From: Planctomycetota bacterium | Lineage (GTDB): Bacteria; Planctomycetota; UBA1135; JAKEFM01 | Direction: 5' to 3' | Assembly: GCA_022616055.1 (NCBI GenBank) | Contig: JAKEFM010000107.1 | Span: 1-58,300, forward strand | DNA length: 58,300 nt | In this document: one piece after another, positions 51,988-58,300 of the stretch | How the letters are laid out: each line of letters begins with the position of its first letter | Position numbering within the stretch: the first letter of the stretch is position 1 | The notes under the pieces: generated by a model | Told to the model about the DNA's origin: nothing | Seen by the model: only the letters and a program-made list of their open reading frames with translations | Databases searched by the model: none | Program-made: the position numbers and the translations under genes

Positions 51988-52910
51988 GCGGGGAGCCTCT
52001 CCTCCGTGAGGAGGAGGCCCCCGAAGCGCCCCTGCGCGTCGAAGCGCTGCAGCCGCTCGCCCCCCCGGTCGAGGAGGAAGAGGTTGCCGGCGCAGTCGCA
52101 GGCGAGGTCGACCGGCTCCTCGGTCCTCCCCTCCTCGCTCCCCCCCTCGACGAATACGCGAAGGCATTCCCCGTTCCCGGAGAAGGCCTTCACGCAGGGC
52201 TCCTCCCCCACCTGCGCGACGAGGAGCGTCCCGTCGCGCCGGAGGGCGACGGCGCAGGGCATCGACAGCTCCCCCGGCGCCGTCGCCGTCGAGAACATCG
52301 AGACGAAGACCCCGGCGGTGGTGAAGACCTGGACGCAGCGCGCCCGGGTGTCCGCGACGAAGACCCGGTCGCCGCCGACGGCGAGGCCGCGCGGCGAGCC
52401 GAACCGCTCGTTCGGCTCGCCGAAGGAGCGGAGCGTGCCGACGCACCGGCCGTCGGGCGCGAACTTCTGGACCCCGTGGACGAGGGGGCCGCGGCCGCCG
52501 GCGACGTAGAGGTTCCCGTCCTCGTCGAGGACGCAGGCCTGGGGAGCGTCGAGGTATCCCTTCCGGTCGATCCCCGGGCCCGGAAGCCCGAAGCGCCCCA
52601 CCTCCTGGCCGAAGAGGGTGAACCGCCGGACGGAGTTCTCCCGCGGATCGGCGACGTAGAGGTTGCAGGAGGCGTCGACGGCGAGCCCCTCCACCTCGAC
52701 CTCGGGATCCGCGAGCGGGATCCGCCGGTCGGGCCTCTCCCGCGCCGGATCGAGGACGAGGAATCCGCCGCGGGCGCGTGCGCGTCCGAGGAGGAGGACT
52801 CCGTCGTGGATGGCGATTGCCCCGGGCAACGGGCTTCCCTTCGGGAAGTTCGATTGTTTCGACCCCTCCCTCGCGCCACAAGCGTTGCGCCGCGGGCCGC
52901 CTCCTCCCAT
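51984..52910 (-). CDS. NHL-repeat beta-propeller protein
   Basis: A 308-residue protein with five or six NHL repeats (VEGLAVDASCNLYVADPREN, QACVLDEDGNLYVAGGRG, PRGLAVGGDRVFVADTRARC, PVDLACDCAGNLFLLDRGG). No signal peptide is visible, so it may act inside the cell. The ATG at 52910 is the first plausible start; the frame extends further upstream over the divergent gene and was not used. It is coupled to the APC permease gene by 4 bp. Confidence 0.8.
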   Translation of the reverse strand: MGGGGPRRNACGAREGSKQSNFPKGSPLPGAIAIHDGVLLLGRARARGGFLVLDPARERPDRRIPLADPEVEVEGLAVDASCNLYVADPRENSVRRFTLFGQEVGRFGLPGPGIDRKGYLDAPQACVLDEDGNLYVAGGRGPLVHGVQKFAPDGRCVGTLRSFGEPNERFGSPRGLAVGGDRVFVADTRARCVQVFTTAGVFVSMFSTATAPGELSMPCAVALRRDGTLLVAQVGEEPCVKAFSGNGECLRVFVEGGSEEGRTEEPVDLACDCAGNLFLLDRGGERLQRFDAQGRFGGLLLTEERLPA

Positions 52911-52941
52911 CTTCTCGCCCCCCCCCGATGGAATCCGCAGG

Positions 52942-53970
52942 GTGAGCGAGCGGGTCCCCCTCCGCGTCGCCGGCGTCGTTTCCGGCCTCCTCCTCTTCGT
53001 CCTCGCGCTCCAGATGCTGCGCCGCGGGGCGGCGGGCCTCGACCCCCTGTTCGAGACCCTCCGGATCCGAGGCGTCGCGGGGGCCGCCGCCCTCGGCTGG
53101 ATCGCCGCCTGCCTCCTCCTCTCCGGCTCCCCCGTCGCGGCCCTCGCGCTCGGCCTCCTCGACGCGGGGACGCTCGACGCGGCCGAGTGCCTCGCCATGA
53201 TCTGCGGCTCCCGCCTCGGCGCCGCCACGGTGATCCTCGGCCTCGGCCTCCTCGCCGACCTCGGCCGCAAGGGGAGCCGCTCCTCCTACGTCGGGGTGAC
53301 GACGGTCCTCGCGACGGCGGCCGTCTACTTCCCGGCGACGGCCCTCGCCCTCCTCCTCCTCCGCACGGGATCGCTCGAGACGCTCTCCCTGCCGAAGGGG
53401 GCGGCCTACGACCTCCTCGACGGGGTCTTCGAGCCGGTCCTCTCCCTCGTCCCCTTCCGGGGACTCGGCCTCTTCCTCCTCGGGATCGGCGGGATCCTCG
53501 GCGCCTTCCGGCTGATCGACCGCGCCCTCCCGGAGCCTTCCCCGGGCGGGCTCCTCGGCCGCGTCTCGGAGGTCGCCTTCCGCCCCACCGTCATGTTCGG
53601 CCTCGGCCTCCTCGTGACCGCCCTCTCCCTCTCCGTCTCGGTCTCCCTCGGGATCCTCCTCCCCCTCACTGCCAAGGGCTCCATCCGGCGGGAGAATCTC
53701 CTCCCCTACGTCCTCGGGGCGAACATCTCGACCTTCATCGACACCCTCTTCGCGAGCCTCCTGGTCCGTTCCCAGGAGGCCTTCCCCGTCGTCCTCGCCG
53801 AGATGCTCTCCGTCGCGGGCGTCTCCCTCGCCCTCCTCCTCCTCGTCTACCGGAGGTTCGCCCGCGGGGTCGACCGCGCCGCCTCCTGGCTCTCCGCGGG
53901 ACGCGCCCGGCTCCTCGCCCTCGCGGCCTCCTGCCTCGCCTGCCCGCTCCTCCTCTTCCTCCTCGCATGA
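52942..53970 (+). CDS. Na/Pi cotransporter-like membrane protein
   Basis: A 342-residue protein with eight or so hydrophobic segments, GTG start. The order of helices and the late motif YVLGANISTFIDTLFASLLV resemble Na/Pi cotransporters (GANIGTT-like). The usual QSSSA repeat is not clear, so the transported ion is uncertain. It is coupled to the UspA gene by ATGA. Confidence 0.72.
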   Translation: MSERVPLRVAGVVSGLLLFVLALQMLRRGAAGLDPLFETLRIRGVAGAAALGWIAACLLLSGSPVAALALGLLDAGTLDAAECLAMICGSRLGAATVILGLGLLADLGRKGSRSSYVGVTTVLATAAVYFPATALALLLLRTGSLETLSLPKGAAYDLLDGVFEPVLSLVPFRGLGLFLLGIGGILGAFRLIDRALPEPSPGGLLGRVSEVAFRPTVMFGLGLLVTALSLSVSVSLGILLPLTAKGSIRRENLLPYVLGANISTFIDTLFASLLVRSQEAFPVVLAEMLSVAGVSLALLLLVYRRFARGVDRAASWLSAGRARLLALAASCLACPLLLFLLA

Positions 53971-54782
53971 GACTCCTCCTCTACCTCGACCCCTCTCCCC
54001 GGAGGGAAGCGGCCATCGCCCTGGCCGGCCCCCTCATTCGCCGGCCCGGAGTCTCCGTCTCCCTCCTCGCGACGGAGGAGGACCTTCGCGCGAGTCCGGG
54101 CCTCCTCGACGAGGCGGCCTCCTCGCTCCCCGCCGACCCGCCTCCCTCCCGAATCTCTCGCCCCGGCCCCGCCGAGCGGGCGATCGTCGAGGAGACCCAG
54201 ACCCGGCCCTACGACCTCCTCGTCGTCCCTCCGGCCGGAAGAGGGGGGATCCATCGCCTCCGGAAGGATTCCCGGATCGCCTCCCTCGTCCGTCGCGTGG
54301 GCGGCTCGGTGCTCGTCGCACGCGGACCGGCCAACTCGCCCGCCCGAGTCCTCGCCGCGATCGGAGGGGAAGGGATGGCGGAGGTGATCGCCGGCGCCGC
54401 GGCCTTCGTCTCGGATGCCTACGGCGCGGAGGTGATCCTCCTCCACGTCCGAAGCGAGGTCGACCTGCCGAGGGCCGGGAGATCCATCCGGCCTTCCCCC
54501 GACGAGGGCCTCCCGCGCGCGCACGCCTTCCTCGATTCCCTGGGCGTCGCCTCCGCCCTCCGCCGCCGGGAGGGTTTCCTCGTCGAGGAGATCTTGGCGG
54601 AGGCCGAGGCCGCCCCGGCCGGCCTAGTCCTCCTCGGCTCGCCGGAGGGGAGCGAGGAGGAGAGGCGCTTGCGGGACGAGACGACGGAGCGCGTCCTCCT
54701 CGAGTGCCCCGCCTCCGTCCTCGTCGTGCGCTCCTCCTTCCCCGCGCCCGCCGCGGGTCCCGGCTCCCCGCCGCGTGTATAA
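53967..54782 (+). CDS. universal stress protein (UspA-like)
   Basis: A 271-residue protein with two halves resembling tandem UspA domains. The first opens MRLLLYLDPSPRREAAIALA and has YDLLVVPPAGRGG; the second has VILLHVRSEVDLP and ends GLVLLGSPEGSEEERRLRDE then RVLLECPASVLVVR, with the GSxxGS-like ATP-loop partly degenerate. It may sense nucleotide for the coupled upstream transporter. Confidence 0.78.
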   Translation: MRLLLYLDPSPRREAAIALAGPLIRRPGVSVSLLATEEDLRASPGLLDEAASSLPADPPPSRISRPGPAERAIVEETQTRPYDLLVVPPAGRGGIHRLRKDSRIASLVRRVGGSVLVARGPANSPARVLAAIGGEGMAEVIAGAAAFVSDAYGAEVILLHVRSEVDLPRAGRSIRPSPDEGLPRAHAFLDSLGVASALRRREGFLVEEILAEAEAAPAGLVLLGSPEGSEEERRLRDETTERVLLECPASVLVVRSSFPAPAAGPGSPPRV

Positions 54783-54793
54783 GTGGCCCGGGC

Positions 54794-55786
54794 GTGCGGC
54801 CCCTCCTTCTCATCGCCCTCGCCTCCCTCCAGGAGCCCGAGTCCCGACCCGCCTCGGCCCCCGCCTCCGCGCCCGCGTCTTCGCCCGCGTCCGAAGCGGA
54901 GGCCACCCGGGCCCTCGCCGAGCTCGAGGCGACGCTGCGCTCGGCCCGGCCCGGTTCGGGGGCGGAGTCCCGCCCCACGGCTCTCCCCGCGTGGTTCGAC
55001 TCGGCGCGCGCCGCCTACGTCGAGTTCGCGGCGACCCACCCCGGCACGGAGGCCGCCGCGCGGGCCCGGATCCGGGCCGCTCTCCTCCTCGTCCAGGGGG
55101 AGGAAAAGCCCGACGAAGGCTTCGCCCTCCTCGACGGCCTCGCCGCCGACCTCCGCGCGATCCCCGGCCGCGAGCCCCTCCTCGCCGAGGCCCTGATGAC
55201 GGCCGGGCTCCTCCTCCAGCAGGCCGGGAAGACGGAACCTGCGCGCGCGCGGTTCGAGGAGGTCCTCGCTCTCCGCGCGAACGAGACGGCGACGCGGACG
55301 GCGGAGGCGGCTCTCCGCGCCCTCGAGGCCCTCTCGCGCATCCGTCCCGGGGAGGAGGCGCCCCCCTTCGAGGCCCGCGACCTCCAGGGAAACGTCCTCT
55401 CCCCCGCCTCCCTGCGCGGACGCGTCGCCCTCCTCGAGTTCTGGACCTCCTGGTCCCCGCCCTGCCGCGAGAGGATTCCCCTCCTCCGCGAGACCCACGC
55501 CGCCCTGCGCGAGAAGGGCTTCGAGATCGTCGGGATCTGCCTCGATCCATCCGAGCGGACGGACCGGGAGACCTTCGAGGCCTTCCTCCGCCGCGAGGAG
55601 ATCTCCTGGCCGCAGGTGTTCGACGGGGACGGGTTCCGGTCCCGCGTCGCCCGCTCCTTCGCCGTCGAGCGGGTGCCGGCGAGCTTCCTCCTCGACCGGA
55701 AGGGGAGGATCCGCCACGTCTCCCCGAGGAAGGGGGATCTGCGCGTCCTGGTCGAGGCCCTCCTCGGGGAGATCGACAACGGCTAG
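54794..55786 (+). CDS. TlpA-like redoxin with Ser replacing the first active-site Cys
   Basis: A 330-residue exported protein: GTG start, short hydrophobic N-terminus, an Ala/Pro/Ser linker, TPR-like helices to about residue 185, then a redoxin domain (APPFEARDLQGNVLSPASLRG). The active site reads FWTSWSPPCRERIP: Ser221 and Cys224 in place of CxxC. The TGG-TCC-CCG-CCC-TGC codons show a true Ser. The cis-Pro loop RVPASFLLDRKG is intact. A monothiol or peroxiredoxin-like role is more likely than disulfide reduction. Confidence 0.82.
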   Translation: MRPLLLIALASLQEPESRPASAPASAPASSPASEAEATRALAELEATLRSARPGSGAESRPTALPAWFDSARAAYVEFAATHPGTEAAARARIRAALLLVQGEEKPDEGFALLDGLAADLRAIPGREPLLAEALMTAGLLLQQAGKTEPARARFEEVLALRANETATRTAEAALRALEALSRIRPGEEAPPFEARDLQGNVLSPASLRGRVALLEFWTSWSPPCRERIPLLRETHAALREKGFEIVGICLDPSERTDRETFEAFLRREEISWPQVFDGDGFRSRVARSFAVERVPASFLLDRKGRIRHVSPRKGDLRVLVEALLGEIDNG

Positions 55787-55790
55787 CGGA

Positions 55791-57806
55791 TTGCGGCGGC
55801 GCCGCATCCTCGGCGCGGCGACCTTCGGCCTCTCCCTGCTCGTCCTCGGCGAGGTCTCCCTCCGCGTCCTCGGCTGGCCCCCGCATATCGCCTTCGACCT
55901 CCTCGCCGAGCCGACCCCCTTCTCGATCCCCGACCGCGAGCTCTTCTGGCGCCTGCCGCGGGGAAGGACGATCGACGAGGAGGTCGAGTTCCGGATGCGG
56001 TTCTGCCCGCGGGGCTTCCGCGACGAGGACTGGGGGAAGGCCGGCGCCCGCCGGATCCTCTGCCTCGGCGATTCCTGCACCTTCGGCCGGGCGACGAGCT
56101 ACCCGCGCGAGCTGGAGCGGATCTTCGACGACGAGCGCGCGGGGTCCGTCGACGTGCTCAACGCCGGCATCCCGGGCTACTCCAGTTTCCAGGCGAGGCT
56201 CCTCCTCGACGGGCCGCTCCGCGACGACCGGTTCGACCTCCTCGTCCTCTACGTCGGGTTCAACGACGGCCGTCCGTCCCCCATTCCCGACGCCGCGCGC
56301 CCCCGCGTCACGGCCTTCGCCGGAACCCTCCGCAGCGTCCTGGGCAATCTCCGTCTCTACCAGGGCCTCCACCGCCTCCGGGCCTCCCTCGCGGCGCCAG
56401 CGGAACGAGCGGGCGCGTCGGGCGTCAGGGTCTCCCTCAAGGATTACCGCGCGAACCTGCGGGCCCTCATCGACCAGGCGGGGAGACGGGGCGCGCGCAC
56501 CCTCCTCCTCACCACTCCCTCGCTCTTCACGCCCGAGAGCGAAGGAGGCCGCGAGGTCGCCGCGCGCAACGAGGTCGTCCGCGCCGTGGCGGCCTCGAGC
56601 GGCGTCCCCTTCGTCGACATCGATCGACGCTTCCGCGAGACGGGGAATCGCGGCCTGTTCGACGGCTCCTCGGAGCCGATCCCCGGCACGCGGGTCGGCG
56701 CCGACCTCATCCACCCGAACGAGCTCGGCCTGCGCCTCATCGCCGAGCAGGTCCGCGAGGCGATCGACCGGCACGGCCTCCTCGCGGGGGTCGGCCCCGC
56801 GGCCGGCGAGGAACCGGCGAAGGGTTCCTTCGCTCTTGCGTGCGGCGACGTCGACGGCGACGCCACCGAGGAGATCGCCGCCTCCACCGTGCGAGGAGAG
56901 AGCGTCGTCGTCGCGCTCCTCGACGCGAGCGGCGGGCGACGGTGGATTCGGAGACTCGACGGAACCGCGCGCCCCGTCTGGCTCGGGTCCCACTTCCTTG
57001 CGGCACCACGCGAGGGAGGCTCCCTCTACGCGCTCGACGAGGGCTCCTCCGAGATGATCGACACCTCGCGTCTCGCGCGGCACCGGAGTTTCCTCGACTT
57101 CATCAATCCCTACCGAATCACCGAACTCCGGGACGGGAAAGCCGTGCGCGAGGAGCGCCCCTTCCAACAATCGGGGGACCTGTGGGGGATCACGGGGTTC
57201 GCCGCTCTCGACGCCGGACGAGGGGAGACCGCATCGCTCCTCGTCGCGGGCGGCGGAGAGGGGGCTTGCTCGATCGCCGTCCTCACCCCGGACCTGGAGA
57301 AACGGGCCAGGTTCGCTCCGAGCATCCCCCCGTTCGCGATCGAGCGGGGTTGGACGGGCTGCACGCTCGCCCCGTGCCCTCCGTCCCTTGGAGGCGCGCG
57401 CTTCGTCGCGGCGCCGGCCGGCCCCGTCTCCGGATGGGTCGGCTTCGCGTCGTTCCTGATCGGCGGTGAGCAGGTCGACGCGTGCATGGCCTTCGGATTC
57501 GGAGGGTTCGACGCGGGGCTCCGGCTCGCCACCTCGTCAGTCCCCCCTCGCCTCTACGCCGCGCGGGGGCCCTGCGTCCGGGTCTTCGAGAGGGTCCGGG
57601 CGGGACTGCTTCCCTGGCTCCCGGTGGACGCGCTCTTCCCCTTCGGGTTCACCGCCGATCCTCTTCAGGACGGCCGCTGCGGACTGGCCGTTCGTGCCAC
57701 TCCGAGCGAGGGCGGGATCCTCGGCGTCACGTTCCTCGGAGGCAGGAACCGCATCGTCGAGCTCGACGCCCGCGGCCAGGTCCGGCGGGAGATCGACTGG
57801 CCCTAG
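55791..57806 (+). CDS. SGNH/GDSL hydrolase with C-terminal repeat domain
   Basis: A 671-residue protein, TTG start. One N-terminal hydrophobic segment; the SGNH core follows with ILCLGDSCTFG (nucleophile Ser near residue 93), GFND and a catalytic Asp/His in DLIHPNELG near residue 307. The C-terminal 310 residues begin FALACGDVDGDATEEIAAST, resembling FG-GAP/VCBS-type propeller repeats. Such lipase/esterase-like enzymes act on acyl or acetyl groups of surface glycans in related proteins; the substrate here is not known. Confidence 0.8.
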   Translation: MRRRRILGAATFGLSLLVLGEVSLRVLGWPPHIAFDLLAEPTPFSIPDRELFWRLPRGRTIDEEVEFRMRFCPRGFRDEDWGKAGARRILCLGDSCTFGRATSYPRELERIFDDERAGSVDVLNAGIPGYSSFQARLLLDGPLRDDRFDLLVLYVGFNDGRPSPIPDAARPRVTAFAGTLRSVLGNLRLYQGLHRLRASLAAPAERAGASGVRVSLKDYRANLRALIDQAGRRGARTLLLTTPSLFTPESEGGREVAARNEVVRAVAASSGVPFVDIDRRFRETGNRGLFDGSSEPIPGTRVGADLIHPNELGLRLIAEQVREAIDRHGLLAGVGPAAGEEPAKGSFALACGDVDGDATEEIAASTVRGESVVVALLDASGGRRWIRRLDGTARPVWLGSHFLAAPREGGSLYALDEGSSEMIDTSRLARHRSFLDFINPYRITELRDGKAVREERPFQQSGDLWGITGFAALDAGRGETASLLVAGGGEGACSIAVLTPDLEKRARFAPSIPPFAIERGWTGCTLAPCPPSLGGARFVAAPAGPVSGWVGFASFLIGGEQVDACMAFGFGGFDAGLRLATSSVPPRLYAARGPCVRVFERVRAGLLPWLPVDALFPFGFTADPLQDGRCGLAVRATPSEGGILGVTFLGGRNRIVELDARGQVRREIDWP

Positions 57807-57877
57807 CGCGCGCAAGTCCGAGGGAGCGCGTTCCGGGACACCTCCCCTGATTCTCGAGCCGCGGCTACGATGCCGCC

Positions 57878-58192
57878 GTGAAGCGAGTCAAGGTCTCGGA
57901 ACTCCGGAGCGCTCTGAGTCGATACCTCGACCACGTCCGGGCGGGAGGGACGGTCATCGTGCTCGACCGAGGCAGGCCGATCGCCGAAATCCGGCCGATC
58001 CCGGACCGCGCCTCAGGGGGAGGGGGACCCGACGAGGAGTGGCTCGCGGACCTCGAACGCCAGGGACTGATCCGCCGAGGAACGGGGCGCCTACCACCGG
58101 GGTTTGTCGAGAAACTGCTGAAGCGCGGGCCCCTCGTGCCGGGCGCTCGCCTTGGCGAATCGATCCTCGAGGAGCGGGAAGGAGCGCCGTGA
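57878..58192 (+). CDS. Phd/YefM-type antitoxin
   Basis: A 104-residue protein, GTG start. The opening MKRVKVSELRSALSRYLDHV followed by GGTVIVLDRGRPIAEI is the Phd/YefM antitoxin fold. The C-terminal half is charged and flexible, as needed to wrap the toxin. It overlaps the downstream PIN toxin gene by GTGA. Confidence 0.9.
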   Translation: MKRVKVSELRSALSRYLDHVRAGGTVIVLDRGRPIAEIRPIPDRASGGGGPDEEWLADLERQGLIRRGTGRLPPGFVEKLLKRGPLVPGARLGESILEEREGAP

Positions 58193-58300
58193 GATTCTGG
58201 GATTCCTCCGCCCTCCTCGCCGTCCTCGGCGTCGAGGACCGCGGACGGGAGCTCGCGCTCCTTCTCGACGAGGATCCCGAGGGAATGATCTGGGTCCTTA
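58189..58300 (+). CDS. PIN-domain toxin (VapC-like), N-terminal part
   Basis: Only the first 37 residues fall inside the window. They read MRFWDSSALLAVLGVEDRGR, the standard opening of VapC-type PIN domains, with the first catalytic Asp at residue 5. GTG start overlapping the antitoxin stop. Family members cut tRNA or rRNA. The rest lies beyond the right edge. Confidence 0.82.
   Translation, partial: MRFWDSSALLAVLGVEDRGRELALLLDEDPEGMIWVL

Overview
The window is a gene-dense, very GC-rich bacterial chromosome segment, most likely from an uncultured Planctomycetota. That call rests on protein types rather than a marker gene: a TIGR03790-family protein, beta-helix and SBBP-propeller exoproteins with planctomycete-style C-terminal domains, a Ser/Thr kinase fused to a formylglycine-generating-enzyme-like (SUMF1) domain, DUF6600 and DUF5694-like proteins, and many GTG/TTG starts with 4-bp start/stop overlaps.

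Layout. At 1-355 is the 3' end of an IS630-type transposase. At 386-4249 (minus) is an HlyD/ATPase/ABC-2 permease export operon followed by an SDR oxidoreductase. At 4315-9884 (plus) is a tightly overlapping operon: an M61-like metallopeptidase lipoprotein, a NatB-like permease, a NatA-like ATPase, and a permease fused to a CPBP intramembrane protease. At 9917-16731 are three tandem beta-helix exoproteins and an SBBP propeller protein. At 16743-23541 (minus) are a giant carboxypeptidase-regulatory-like protein, a zinc phospholipase C/S1-P1-like protein, a probable selenocysteine-containing TlpA-like redoxin, and a secreted intradiol-dioxygenase-like protein. BioY and tRNA-Met follow.

At 24393-27776 a 49-bp direct repeat of the tRNA-Met 3' half brackets a fused MFS/spermidine-synthase-like gene and a decayed tyrosine integrase whose catalytic Tyr codon is TAG. 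This looks like a small degenerate integrative element. At 28133-39867 are an SdrD-like exoprotein, the kinase, an alcohol dehydrogenase, a HEPN two-gene unit, two glycosyltransferases (GT2 and GT39), FolE, and a 5'-nucleotidase-C-like/alpha-beta-hydrolase fusion.

At 39900-50610 are two PD40-type repeat proteins (7 and 2 repeats), a second M61-like peptidase, DUF6600, DUF5694-like and TIGR03790 proteins, and an ORF6N protein. At 50692-57806 an NHL protein and APC permease diverge from a Na/Pi-like transporter, UspA, a redoxin with a Ser-for-Cys change, and a GDSL hydrolase. A Phd/VapC-type toxin-antitoxin pair runs off the right end.

The most notable observation is the redoxin at 21404-22849 (minus). 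A single in-frame TGA sits exactly at the first Cys of the WCxxC motif, giving a UGPC motif. A 6-bp hairpin with a G in its apical loop lies 17 nt downstream, at the position expected of a bacterial SECIS.
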